Source: CAYQXJ01 sp964421565
GTDB lineage: Bacteria; Planctomycetota; Brocadiia; SM23-32
Assembly (NCBI GenBank): GCA_964421565.1
Contig: CAYQXJ010000028.1
Coordinates: 1-17,655, forward strand
Length of the DNA stretch: 17,655 bases
Reading direction: 5' to 3'
Shown: positions 7,977-15,786 of the stretch, one piece after another
Position numbering within the stretch: the stretch's first letter is position 1
How the letters are laid out: the number at the start of each line of letters is the position of its first letter
Translations under genes and position numbers: made by a program
The notes under the pieces: generated by a model
Told to the model about the DNA's origin: nothing
Databases searched by the model: none
The model's input: the letters and a program-made list of their open reading frames with translations, nothing else

Positions 7977-8662
7977 GTGCCTTCCCTCCCCATAAAGTAA
8001 ATCGTCAACTGGAATTCGATGCGCAGGATGGATCTGCCGGGAAGACGTCCTGCGGCCCGTGCCTTGACGGCCCCTCCTGATGCAGTCTCCTCGTTCTTGC
8101 ACGCGCCTGGGGCTCTGATCGACAGGACCGTCAGCCTGCACGGCCTTGGGAACGCGCTCACGGCGTTCAGGAAGGCGTGAACCTGCTCGAATCGCCCGGC
8201 CGCGGCATACTTGTACTCGGATGCCATGAGGGAGCCGGCAACGGTCTCGCGCCGCAGTCGCATCCGGTTGAGCAGGTCCAGGCCCGCTTCAAACATCAGG
8301 CTGTCGAACTCGCCGACGACCTGGCCTTCCTCGTCCGGGCTCGGCACCGCTGCCGGATCGATGGCGTCAGCGAGCGACTGCCGTTGCTTCTCCAAGTTTT
8401 CGGACACGGCTTCTACCTTCAGCGCCAGTTCCTCAAGCTCGTTGTCCTCGTCGGGTATCGGCACGTAAACGGGAGCGCCCTTGGATTGCAGTTCCTTCTC
8501 CAGGCGGGCCCGTTGTGCCTGAAGGGGCTTCACCTCGTAGTTCACCGCGTAATAGGCCATCCCGAGTGAGATCGTCAGCCCCACACAGCTTCGCATGATG
8601 GGAGACAAGCGACCCCATTGCGCTGCGAGACCGACCTTCCATTTGCCCAGTGTGCGTCGCAC
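7973..8662 (-). CDS. pilO: PilO/GspM-like inner-membrane protein
   Basis: A 229-residue bitopic protein: a short basic cytoplasmic end, one membrane helix (about 24-42, SCVGLTISLGMAYYAV), a predicted coiled coil (about 45-102, with LQAQRARLEKEL and ELEELALKVEAVSENLEKQRQ), then a ferredoxin-like periplasmic domain including RFEQVHAFLNAV (157-168) and LRIEFQLTIYF (213-223). This is the PilO/GspM layout. The GTG at 8662 was chosen over an upstream start at 8809 because GGGGAGG lies 8 bases before it and the preceding gene stops only 5 bases upstream; an 8809 start would add 49 residues overlapping that gene. It would pair with the PilN half of the upstream fusion and with PilP to form the alignment complex. 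Identification rests on architecture and position. Confidence 0.82.
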   Translation of the reverse strand: MRRTLGKWKVGLAAQWGRLSPIMRSCVGLTISLGMAYYAVNYEVKPLQAQRARLEKELQSKGAPVYVPIPDEDNELEELALKVEAVSENLEKQRQSLADAIDPAAVPSPDEEGQVVGEFDSLMFEAGLDLLNRMRLRRETVAGSLMASEYKYAAAGRFEQVHAFLNAVSAFPRPCRLTVLSIRAPGACKNEETASGGAVKARAAGRLPGRSILRIEFQLTIYFMGREGT

Positions 8663-8667
8663 GCCAA

Positions 8668-10035
8668 CTACCTCCCCACAGGGACGAGCCGGCAACTGAA
8701 TGCCCTTTCGTCGCCCGTCTCCTCCAGATTTCTTGGCTCGACCCGATAGCCGTGCTGCTGCATTGCACGACCGATGACGTTCGTCAATAGAGACACGCCG
8801 CGCGGCCATACTGCCTTGCCCTCCACCTCAATCTCGCCTCCAGACTGCGTGACGGCCACCAGGCGGGTATGGGGCGGCATGGATGTTCGCAGCACACCGA
8901 AAAGCCGCAGTATCCCCGGACCCATGGGGCTCGCATTTCGCAGGACGGTCTGGACCTTCACCAGATCGTCTCGTTGCCGAACGATGCTCTCGTATCGTTG
9001 TTTCGCGGCTTGCCTGGCCGCAACCAGCCCGTCCCACCTCTCGCTGCGCTGCTGGACGGCGTCGAGATCTTGGATGGCGGACGCCCAAAGCCACGCGAGG
9101 GTCAAGGCCGTCAGAGCCACGGTTGTGACACACGCCCACGTTCCCGCACGAGTAGGGCCCTTCTTCTCCAGCGCCAGACCCACCAGGGCACAGCCCTGGT
9201 CGGTCCCGCCAGGACTCGACCACACCACGTGCCTGAGCATTCGGGGAGCGAAGTCCTCCATGCTCTCGACATGAAGCTCCGTTCCGTCGCCCAGTGCCTT
9301 CAGCAGTTCGGCCAGGCGTTCCTGGCCAATCGGATGGCAGGTCACCACGTGGATGGGCATATGCGACAGAACTCTGAATACGCGTTCCGATTGGGCCAGA
9401 CGCTCTGACTCGCGCGTGCTGTCGGCAGCCGGCAGCGCCCCGAATGCCAGGTCGGAGCAGAAGAAGGCGTTATCTTCACCGGCGGGCACAGCGAGGAACC
9501 CGGCGTGCCGGCGCAGGATTAGCAGGCGCTCGCCGGACGATTCACGCGCGTGGCGGGCAAGGGCGGCCAGTTCGAGCGGGCAGACCCCTTCGAAGCGCAG
9601 CCGGTGGCGCGCACAGTCCGCGCGGTAACGCTCCAGGAGCGTCTGCTCGTGAGCCACAACGAGCACGGTTGTGGAATCACCGCCCACGCGATACCGATCG
9701 GCCCGCGCGGCACTGACCCGTAGCCGGTGCGCTTCACTGTCCATCTCGGAGGCGACTTCGTAGGCGATGGCCGTGTGCGTCTCCTCCAGGTCGGCATCCG
9801 AGGGTAGCTCCATCCGAACCGTGTGCACCTCGTCGTGAACGACTGTCCGCACGCGGCGTGCTCCTTGCTCACGCGCCCAGACGAGCATCTCGTCAGGGAG
9901 ATGCTCTGCGTTGGAAGCCTCGAACCGGGCGCTGTTCGTGGGCAGCCAATCGCCTCGCCTGAAGCGGTACACGATGGCGTGCCATTGCCCGCCGTCGTGC
10001 AGGAATACACCCAGAGGTTTGCGACGCTTGAACAT
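8668..10035 (-). CDS. PilM-PilN fusion (GspL-like) protein
   Basis: The 455-residue product joins a cytoplasmic PilM/GspL actin-like domain (about 1-290), a membrane helix (about 299-319, WACVTTVALTALTLAWLWAS) and a PilN-like periplasmic part: a coiled coil (325-368) and a small alpha/beta domain (375-452, PPHTRLVAVTQSGGEIEVEGKA). The cytoplasmic half includes VLVVAHEQTLLERYRADCARHRLRFEGVCPLELAAL, typical of PilM/GspL, but I see no clear actin-like phosphate loops, so it is probably degenerate. In type IV pili PilM and PilN are separate genes; in type II secretion GspL carries both parts. The ATG at 10035 follows the upstream stop by 2 bases, with GAGGAG 11 bases before it. It probably recruits PilB to the inner-membrane platform. 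Confidence 0.8.
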   Translation of the reverse strand: MFKRRKPLGVFLHDGGQWHAIVYRFRRGDWLPTNSARFEASNAEHLPDEMLVWAREQGARRVRTVVHDEVHTVRMELPSDADLEETHTAIAYEVASEMDSEAHRLRVSAARADRYRVGGDSTTVLVVAHEQTLLERYRADCARHRLRFEGVCPLELAALARHARESSGERLLILRRHAGFLAVPAGEDNAFFCSDLAFGALPAADSTRESERLAQSERVFRVLSHMPIHVVTCHPIGQERLAELLKALGDGTELHVESMEDFAPRMLRHVVWSSPGGTDQGCALVGLALEKKGPTRAGTWACVTTVALTALTLAWLWASAIQDLDAVQQRSERWDGLVAARQAAKQRYESIVRQRDDLVKVQTVLRNASPMGPGILRLFGVLRTSMPPHTRLVAVTQSGGEIEVEGKAVWPRGVSLLTNVIGRAMQQHGYRVEPRNLEETGDERAFSCRLVPVGR

Positions 10036-10037
10036 AC

Positions 10038-11300
10038 CTATTTCAGCTCCTCGCTCAGGTAGACCGTCAACGCATTGCCGCCGGGCCTGAGAGCGACATC
10101 CAGCAACGGAGAGCCCCAGGCTTTGGACACCGGGCCCCCGTCGTCCACGAAGGCACAGGCGCACAGCTTCCGCGGCCCGGGAGCCAGGTTCGTGTAAGTG
10201 ACGCTTCCCTGTGCGGACCACGTCGCCGACACAGTCGCCATATCGTCGGATCTGTCCGGTTTGACCTCGAATACTGCCCCGGTCCCCCCATTGCGCGCGA
10301 TCAGACCGACGACCGACGCGCCGTTCCCCGGCCCAGCTTGCGTGGGCACGTAAGGTACGAACAGGGCAACGCGCACGCGGTTAGCGTAGCTGCTTCGATT
10401 CGACAGCATCATCCACTCCACCGAACCATCGCTTGTAGAGTCGCCTATGTGGTCCGTGTTCCAGGTGGGTTCGGAAACCCCACTCGTGCCCGCCGTCACG
10501 CAGCGGAACAACTGGGTCCCGTCGGCGGGCCGGACGACCCGGTCTTCGTTGTAGGCCGTGCTCGCAGCCCAGGACGGATAGATGTCCCACGGATCGCTCG
10601 CCGTTATCGGTTTCCAGGATTCCCCGCCCATTTGGGTGTTGTCACGCATCATGAGGATTACGGTGAGTGATGCTCTGGCGGCCGATGGAGCCAGGTCGAC
10701 GATCTCGTCCCGGTCGGCCCAGGCGGCTTCGCCCGCTGTGCCGTCCCGACCCCAGCTGGCGGCGCCCATGATGCGCTTTCCCACGTCCCCGGTCACCAGA
10801 TCGGCGGGCGCTTTCCACGCGCCCGGATCGTGCTCGAGTTCGACGTTCCAGTCGTTGCCAAATCCATCGTAGAGGGTCCCTCCGGACGTCATGAGGTAGG
10901 GGCCGTGCCAGCCGCACTGAAGGGCTGCTTCGGCCGGCAGCCCGGTCAACCCATCGCCAAAGTAGTTGTCGCCGATCGTGGCCGTGGCCGTCTGCCCAAC
11001 TACGGCCGCATGGGGACATTCGAAGAACTCGCTCAGCAAGCGGCCCTCCGCCACGTCGTGCAGCACGGGCAGACGCCCCATTTCTGCAAGAAACCTCCCG
11101 GCGTCGGTTCCGTTCCCCACCACCGCGTGTGTCATCGCTTCCGCGGCATCGCGCGTGCGCCCGGCGCGTGTCTCGTCGCCCAGATGGCTTACTGTGGTCA
11201 GTGTCATTCCGGCCAGTCCCGCCAGCAGCGCCAGGACGATCACGACCTCGATCAACGTCATGCCGCTTTGGACCGAATGGGTGTGTTGTTGGGTGTACAT
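10038..11300 (-). CDS. Large prepilin/pseudopilin with a phage-tail-like C-terminal domain
   Basis: A 420-residue protein with a type III signal: leader MYTQQHTHSVQSG, processing expected after Gly13, then MTLIEVVIVLALLAGLAG with Glu at +5. Met replaces the usual Phe at +1. The middle has a GspG-like pattern (CGWHGPYLMTSGGTLYDGFGNDW, 129-151). Residues 242-297 (starting WAASTAYNEDRVV, with FRCVTAGTSGVSEPTW and DGSVEW) resemble a short binding module often seen in phage tail and tail-fibre proteins. The C-terminus is beta-rich. The ATG at 11300 is preferred over 11324 because of the AGGAGAGAGG just before it. It is far larger than a normal major pilin (about 150 residues), so a tip or adhesin-like minor pilin is a reasonable guess. 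Confidence 0.8.
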   Translation of the reverse strand: MYTQQHTHSVQSGMTLIEVVIVLALLAGLAGMTLTTVSHLGDETRAGRTRDAAEAMTHAVVGNGTDAGRFLAEMGRLPVLHDVAEGRLLSEFFECPHAAVVGQTATATIGDNYFGDGLTGLPAEAALQCGWHGPYLMTSGGTLYDGFGNDWNVELEHDPGAWKAPADLVTGDVGKRIMGAASWGRDGTAGEAAWADRDEIVDLAPSAARASLTVILMMRDNTQMGGESWKPITASDPWDIYPSWAASTAYNEDRVVRPADGTQLFRCVTAGTSGVSEPTWNTDHIGDSTSDGSVEWMMLSNRSSYANRVRVALFVPYVPTQAGPGNGASVVGLIARNGGTGAVFEVKPDRSDDMATVSATWSAQGSVTYTNLAPGPRKLCACAFVDDGGPVSKAWGSPLLDVALRPGGNALTVYLSEELK

Positions 11301-11313
11301 GAAGCCTCTCTCC

Positions 11314-12024
11314 TCATTCCACATACGGGCACAGCCGGATAGCGGTATCGTCCGTGCCCGCCGTCAGACCACTCAGGTCTAAGACCTCCCCGGGCGTCAG
11401 TGTCGGCAGGGAGATGTCCAGTGAGCCGTTCGCGCCGACGCAGATCAGTAGCATCTCACCGAAGACGTAGCCGCCTCCCTGCTTTGCGGGAGCGGCGACG
11501 CGATAGTAGTGGGCATCCGTGGCGGTCGAGCTAAAGGGATTTTCGATTACCGGCACCACGACCCCGCTGGCGTCGAGCGCCTGGCCTGTCGAAGTCGAAG
11601 AAACCGTGCGCTGCCCCTCCTGCCCGACGTAGGGACCTCGCCAGCCTCGACTCCGCTCGGCGTCGTACCCCGGGATAGTCCATCCATGGAAGTTCTCGGG
11701 TCGGGCCATCAGCGGATACAGCCCGTAGCGGCGTAAAGCCTCCAGGTCACCAGTTTGGAACACCGCATCTTCGTAGAGCCGTTGGAACGAGCGACGTATC
11801 TCGGCCATATCGTGATCGACGACCTGCTGCAGGGACTCCACCCGCTTGACGGTCAGGCTGGGTAGCATGACGGCCGCCAGGGCGCCCAGCAGCCCGATCA
11901 CGATTAACAGTTCGACCAGCGTGAAGCCAGCACGCGGGTGCGTCACTGCATCGGTCGGCTTCCCTCGGGCACAGCGGCTGTCACCGTGGCGCCTCGCATC
12001 TGGCTTGAGTGCGGTCAGTGTCAT
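11314..12024 (-). CDS. Prepilin/pseudopilin (GspG/GspH-like) with an unusually long leader
   Basis: The N-terminal methylation motif AGFTLVELLIVIGLLGALAA is clear, with cleavage after the Gly and Glu at +5, followed by the pilin helix. The body includes HGWTIPGYDAERSRGWRGPYVGQ, a GspG-like feature. The start is uncertain. ATG at 12024 gives 236 residues and a 33-residue leader, with weak GGACGG upstream. ATG at 12069 gives 251 residues but has no ribosome site and lies 12 bases from a strong hairpin. GTG at 11946 would give a normal-length leader (VTHPRAG), but its GAGGGA lies about 14 bases away. The gene ends 13 bases before the next prepilin. It is probably a minor pilin of the same fibre. 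Confidence 0.82.
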   Translation of the reverse strand: MTLTALKPDARRHGDSRCARGKPTDAVTHPRAGFTLVELLIVIGLLGALAAVMLPSLTVKRVESLQQVVDHDMAEIRRSFQRLYEDAVFQTGDLEALRRYGLYPLMARPENFHGWTIPGYDAERSRGWRGPYVGQEGQRTVSSTSTGQALDASGVVVPVIENPFSSTATDAHYYRVAAPAKQGGGYVFGEMLLICVGANGSLDISLPTLTPGEVLDLSGLTAGTDDTAIRLCPYVE

Positions 12025-12080
12025 TGTTCCGTCCATTCCCGAGACTGCAAACGTCTCTCGCTCGCTCATCCGCGGAAGAG

Positions 12081-12117
12081 GACGGTGCCGGAGGGATCGG
12101 TGACCCCTCCGGCCGTC
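12081..12117 (-). promoter_or_regulatory. Intercistronic GC-rich hairpin between prepilin genes 1 and 2
   Basis: A perfect 9-bp stem (12087-12095 with 12105-12113, GCCGGAGGG/CCCTCCGGC) is extended by 4 more pairs (12081-12084 with 12114-12117) past a 2-base bulge. It lies in the 80-124 bases between the first prepilin stop and the next start. On the minus strand it is followed by CTCTTCC, not a T-run, so it is not a textbook terminator. It could be a partial terminator or an mRNA 3'-end stabiliser that gives the first pilin more transcript than the machinery genes. Confidence 0.5.
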
Positions 12118-12148
12118 CTGACATTGTGGGAAAATGCTAGAGGCCTTA

Positions 12149-12958
12149 CTACGGGTTCAAGACGCCGCACTCGGGGCATGTCGAGCCGATCATGCGAGCG
12201 GGCGAACCATCATTGAAGACCTTGAAGTAGGCCATGTAGTAGGCGAAGCTGACGTCGTCTCCGCTCGCCGCCGCGGTCGGTATGGGACACTGGCCTTCCA
12301 TCTCAATGCCGTATTCGACATTGCCCTTGGTCCAGTCGTTGTTGTCCCCGCTGCCGGCCGCCCAATTAACCGTCGGGGCGATCCAGAGGCAAACTACCGG
12401 CCCCGTCGAACTGTTCCAGCTCGGGCCGGCCGTCCCCTGGGCCCAGTCGGAGATCGAGATGCCGTCGAACGTCATCTCGACGCCGCCGTCGTCCAACCAG
12501 GCGTTCGAACCGTCGTCGGCGCAGGCGGCAGCGACGTTCACGTCCGCGGCCACAGCAGTGCTGTTCAGGCCCGTGTCCGAGCAGACGCTCGTAATGCCGG
12601 CTGCGATCAGCGAATCAGCCTGGTCTTCCGTCAGGGCGTGACGGGTATCGTCGAGGTCGTTCACCATGTGGTCTTCCTGAGCGTCCGGAAGGCCTTCCAT
12701 CGCCACGGCCGCGCCATCCGTTCCCTGCAGGCCGTTGTGCATGTCGGCGGGGTACCCACCGAACATGCTCCGGTACTGCTTCAGGACACGCACGGATCCC
12801 GCCTGGTTGTAGTCGCAGACGTCTCCCAGCGCCTCCTCTCGGTTAACTGAAAGGGCGGGGAGCAACAGGCCGGTCAGCGCTCCGAGTAGCCCGATGACAA
12901 TCAGCATTTCGATCAGGGTGAAACCTGATTTACGGCTCCAGCGTGACTTACGAGACAT
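12149..12958 (-). CDS. Prepilin, probable major pilin of the operon
   Basis: A 269-residue protein with a classic short basic leader (MSRKSRWSRKSG), cleavage after Gly12, then FTLIEMLIVIGLLGALTGLLL with Glu at +5. The rest is a large acidic globular domain with Asp/Gly/Asn-rich loops. There are seven cysteines (48, 126, 146, 190, 224, 261, 264), the last two in a C-terminal CPECG, suggesting disulfides in the periplasm or in the fibre. The ATG has AAAGGAAC upstream. It is the first gene of the cluster and is followed by a hairpin that could favour its expression, which suggests the major pilin. At 269 residues it is larger than a typical type IVa pilin, so a major pseudopilin role is also possible. 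Confidence 0.85.
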   Translation of the reverse strand: MSRKSRWSRKSGFTLIEMLIVIGLLGALTGLLLPALSVNREEALGDVCDYNQAGSVRVLKQYRSMFGGYPADMHNGLQGTDGAAVAMEGLPDAQEDHMVNDLDDTRHALTEDQADSLIAAGITSVCSDTGLNSTAVAADVNVAAACADDGSNAWLDDGGVEMTFDGISISDWAQGTAGPSWNSSTGPVVCLWIAPTVNWAAGSGDNNDWTKGNVEYGIEMEGQCPIPTAAASGDDVSFAYYMAYFKVFNDGSPARMIGSTCPECGVLNP

Positions 12959-13099
12959 TTTGCTGTTCCTTTTCTGTTTGGTCGAGGACCATTCCCCCGC
13001 GGAATCACGCCCTCGTACATTTGTGTTCTGTTCTTGCGCTTGACTTGCAGTCTCTCGTTCGGGTCCCTCACCCGCAACCGATCCGTCAGGTTGTCGTTC
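12959..13099 (-). other. Gap between the feo operon and the pilus operon
   Basis: These 141 bases separate the last feo-operon gene from the first prepilin. They hold two small inverted repeats (12980-12990, GGTC/GACC arms; 12991-13005, ATTCC/GGAAT arms). Neither is followed by a T-tract on the minus strand. I see no convincing sigma-70 or sigma-54 promoter on the minus strand. Either the pilus promoter is unrecognised or it lies within the upstream gene, or the pilus genes receive read-through from the feo operon. Confidence 0.4.
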
Positions 13100-13408
13100 T
13101 CAGGGCGAAGCACCTCCTTTCCTGTCTCCTGTGCGATCACGTTCTCCCGCAGAATCGTGAGACGCCGGCACTTGTGCCGAGTGGTGACGTGGACCGCATC
13201 CCCTTGATGCCGGTTCCCCTGTGTCCATGCTCTTTTGCGGATCGAAGTCCACCACGTAGCGGTACTGCTTGCCGCAATGGATGATGATTTCCTTCTGCCG
13301 CTTCTTGAGGATGCGCATCTCGATGCGGATCTCGCCGAAACCGTCATGCTGAAGGAGCATGTCATAGAGCCGGCGGATTCTTGTGAGAACCTGCTCGTTC
13401 GTTGCCAT
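13100..13408 (-). CDS. Small uncharacterised protein, last gene of the feo operon
   Basis: A 102-residue soluble protein I cannot assign to a named family. The first 57 residues look like a real folded domain: an amphipathic helix (MATNEQVLTRIRRLYDMLLQ), then alternating strands EIRIEMRILKK, KEIIIHCGKQ and YRYVVDFDP. The rest (58-102) is hydrophilic, Gly/Ser/Arg rich and looks disordered or drifting, perhaps because an original stop was lost or the frame shifted. The ATG at 13408 overlaps the TAA of the FeoB-associated gene (TAATG), so translation is probably coupled. Position suggests a link with iron uptake, but the protein has no transmembrane segment and a single Cys in its conserved part, so nothing in it shows function. 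Confidence 0.62.
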   Translation of the reverse strand: MATNEQVLTRIRRLYDMLLQHDGFGEIRIEMRILKKRQKEIIIHCGKQYRYVVDFDPQKSMDTGEPASRGCGPRHHSAQVPASHDSAGERDRTGDRKGGASP

Positions 13409-13638
13409 TACACATGCTCCCCACCGCCGTCTGCGACGTTACGCGGAGGTTCGCCGGTCTGGCGCGCCGGCTTCGCAGCCGACGGGTCATCTCCACAGCA
13501 GCCGGCCGGGCACGAAGCGCAGTTGCTGGCGCAAGCGCCGCAGCCGGTGTCCTTGCCGGTCGCCATCCGGTAGAAGGACCACAGGGCGAAGGCCAGCGCC
13601 CCGGCTACGATCACGATCACGCAGATTGTCTGCCACAT
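13408..13638 (-). CDS. FeoB-associated Cys-rich membrane protein
   Basis: A 76-residue protein with one N-terminal membrane helix (about 3-23, QTICVIVIVAGALAFALWSFY), then a dense cysteine patch CGACASNCASCPAGCCG (33-49) and a Pro/Gly-rich tail. This is the pattern of the small FeoB-associated membrane proteins (PF12669-like) encoded directly downstream of feoB in many bacteria. They are thought to help FeoB-mediated Fe2+ uptake, perhaps as a metal shuttle or FeoC-like partner. It starts 12 bases after the feoB stop with GGGGAGG 6 bases before the ATG. Length and position both fit the family well. Confidence 0.85.
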   Translation of the reverse strand: MWQTICVIVIVAGALAFALWSFYRMATGKDTGCGACASNCASCPAGCCGDDPSAAKPARQTGEPPRNVADGGGEHV

Positions 13639-13650
13639 CTTGTCCTCCCC

Positions 13651-15786
13651 TCAGCCAAGGCCGAGCAACAACCCGCCCTGGTAGACGAGCAGCGAGACCA
13701 CCCAGGCCAGGGCCGTGGTGTAGAGCACCGTAAAGCCCGCCCAGGCCCACGAGTTCGTCTCCCGCTTGATGACGGCGACCGCGGCCACGCAGGGGATGTA
13801 GAGCAGGACGAACACCATCAGTGCGTAAGCCTGCAGCTTGTTGTAGTCCTGCTTCAGGGCGCCGCGCAGGGCCTCTGACTCCTCGTCCGTCTCGCCCACG
13901 CTGTAGAGAGTACCCATCGTGGACACGACGACTTCCTTCGCTCCGAGCCCCGCGAACAGGGCGGTCCCGATCCGCCAGTCGCCCAGTCCGATCGGCTTCA
14001 GGGCCGGCGCAATGGCGTGCCCTATCCTGCCGGCGTAGCTCCGCTCAAGCTGCAGTGCTGAGAATTCCTCCTCCAGGTCCGCGGCGGCCCCCTCCGTGGC
14101 GGCCGCCGCCATCCTGGCATCGTAGTCCGCGCGCAACTCCAACCGTCGCGGGAAGGCGGAAAGCGCCCAAATCACCACGGAGATAGCCAGGATGATCGTG
14201 CCAGCCTTCTTCAGGTAAAGCCCCGCACGCTCCCACATGTGGATGAGAATGCCCTTGAGCGTCGGGACGCGGTAGGGCGGCAGCTCCATCACGAACGGGG
14301 TGGAAGGCCCGGGCAGCAGGAACTTGCGGAACACTTTTGCCACGACGATGGCCAGCACGATGCCCAGCATGTAGAGCGAGAAGATCACGTTGCCGGCAAC
14401 CTGGGCGCCGAAGAAAGCCCCCGTCAACAGGATATAGACGGGCAGCCGCGCTCCGCAGCTCATCAGCGGCGCCACCAGGATTGTCACGAGCCGGTCGCGA
14501 CGGTTCTCCAACGTGCGTGTGGCCATGACGGCCGGTATGGTGCAGCCAAACCCGAGAAGAAGCGGGATGAAGCTCTTCCCGTGCAGGCCGATCTTGTGCA
14601 TCACGCGGTCCATGATGAAGGCCGCGCGCGCCATGTAGCCGGAGTCCTCCAGGAACGCGATGGCCAGGAACAGCAGCAGGATGTTCGGCAGGAAAACCAG
14701 CACCCCGCCCACGCCTCCGATGATCCCGTCCACGATCAGCGACTGAAGCAGCCCCTCCGGCAGCACGCTCGCGACGGCGCCGCCGAGCCACTCGAATCCG
14801 GATTCGATACACCCCATCGGCGGTTCGCCCAGCTTGAACGTCAATTGGAAGACGGCCCACATCAGTGCCAGAAAGATGGGGATGCCCAGCAGGCGGTTCG
14901 TGACCACCCTGTCGATCAGATCTGAGGCGTCGTGTCTGGTCTGCACGGTGCTCTGTACGGCTTCCTGACAAGCCCCGCTGATGAAGCCGTAGCGGGCCTC
15001 GGCCAGAACAACCTCTGGCGCATCGTCGTATACTCCCTCGATGTGCCGGATGCTCATGTCGGCCTGGGCCAGAATGACATCTGAACCGGCGCCCGACTCG
15101 CTGACCTTCCGCCGCGCTTCTTCGTCGTTTTCCAGGAGCTTGACCGCCAGCCAACGCGACGGATAACCTTCCAGGACCGTCTCGCCCTCCAGGAGCGCTT
15201 CGAGCTTCTCGATCTCGGCCTCGACTTCCCTGCCGTACTTGACGATGTGCTCCTTGTGCGTCTGAGTGGAACTGGCCAGTTCCACGGCTGCCCGAAGCAA
15301 ACGGTCGATGCCCTGGCCCTTATTGCCGACGGTCGGAACGATGGGCGTCCCCAGAAGCTCCGCGAGCATGTTGTAGTCGAAGCTGTAGCCCCGGGCATCG
15401 GCCACGTCGCTCATGTTGAAGTCCAGGACCAGCGGCACCTGCAGTTCGAGCAACTGCGTCACGAGGTAGAGGTTACGCTCCAGGTTGCTGGCGTCGACAA
15501 CCGCGATGACAGCGTCGGGTTTCTCCTCGACGATGAAGTCCCTGGCCACCAGTTCATCTTCTGAGTGAGCAGTCAGGCTGTAGGTACCCGGCAGGTCCAC
15601 AATGGCCAGTTCGACCCCATTAATCCTTCTGAACCCCTCCTTGTGCTCGACGGTCACTCCGGGGTAGTTCCCGACGTGCTGCCGAGCGCCGGTCATGGCA
15701 TTGAAGACCGATGTCTTGCCGGAGTTCGGATTGCCGGCAAGGGCGATTCTGACACGCTTCTTTCGCGGTTCGACAGGTGCGTTCAT
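13651..15786 (-). CDS. feoB: FeoB, ferrous iron transporter with GTPase domain
   Basis: A 711-residue Fe2+ transporter. The N-terminal G domain has G1 GNPNSGKT (18-25), a G2 Thr near 45 in YPGVTVE, G3 DLPG (64-67), G4 NMSD (124-127) and a G5-like region TVGNKGQG (152-159), followed by the helical GDI-like region (about 170-290). The membrane part holds Gate motifs: LEDSGYMARAAFIMD, GFGCTIPAVMATRTL with its conserved Cys, and SCGARLPVYILL. A second Gate region follows near LFAGLGAKEVVVSTMGTLY. Length is normal. The ATG at 15786 is the only start in frame and has GAAAGG upstream. It lies 95 bases after feoA. Confidence 0.96.
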   Translation of the reverse strand: MNAPVEPRKKRVRIALAGNPNSGKTSVFNAMTGARQHVGNYPGVTVEHKEGFRRINGVELAIVDLPGTYSLTAHSEDELVARDFIVEEKPDAVIAVVDASNLERNLYLVTQLLELQVPLVLDFNMSDVADARGYSFDYNMLAELLGTPIVPTVGNKGQGIDRLLRAAVELASSTQTHKEHIVKYGREVEAEIEKLEALLEGETVLEGYPSRWLAVKLLENDEEARRKVSESGAGSDVILAQADMSIRHIEGVYDDAPEVVLAEARYGFISGACQEAVQSTVQTRHDASDLIDRVVTNRLLGIPIFLALMWAVFQLTFKLGEPPMGCIESGFEWLGGAVASVLPEGLLQSLIVDGIIGGVGGVLVFLPNILLLFLAIAFLEDSGYMARAAFIMDRVMHKIGLHGKSFIPLLLGFGCTIPAVMATRTLENRRDRLVTILVAPLMSCGARLPVYILLTGAFFGAQVAGNVIFSLYMLGIVLAIVVAKVFRKFLLPGPSTPFVMELPPYRVPTLKGILIHMWERAGLYLKKAGTIILAISVVIWALSAFPRRLELRADYDARMAAAATEGAAADLEEEFSALQLERSYAGRIGHAIAPALKPIGLGDWRIGTALFAGLGAKEVVVSTMGTLYSVGETDEESEALRGALKQDYNKLQAYALMVFVLLYIPCVAAVAVIKRETNSWAWAGFTVLYTTALAWVVSLLVYQGGLLLGLG

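Noticed and set aside
12134..12850. 238-residue plus-strand frame opposite the first prepilin
   Set aside because: Val/Arg/His-rich antisense sequence to a clear pilin gene, with no ribosome site.
12913..13365. 150-residue minus-strand frame overlapping the small feo-operon gene and the prepilin start
   Set aside because: Ser/Arg-rich first half is out of frame with a better gene, and its end overlaps the pilin start; considered as a frameshift continuation but not supported.
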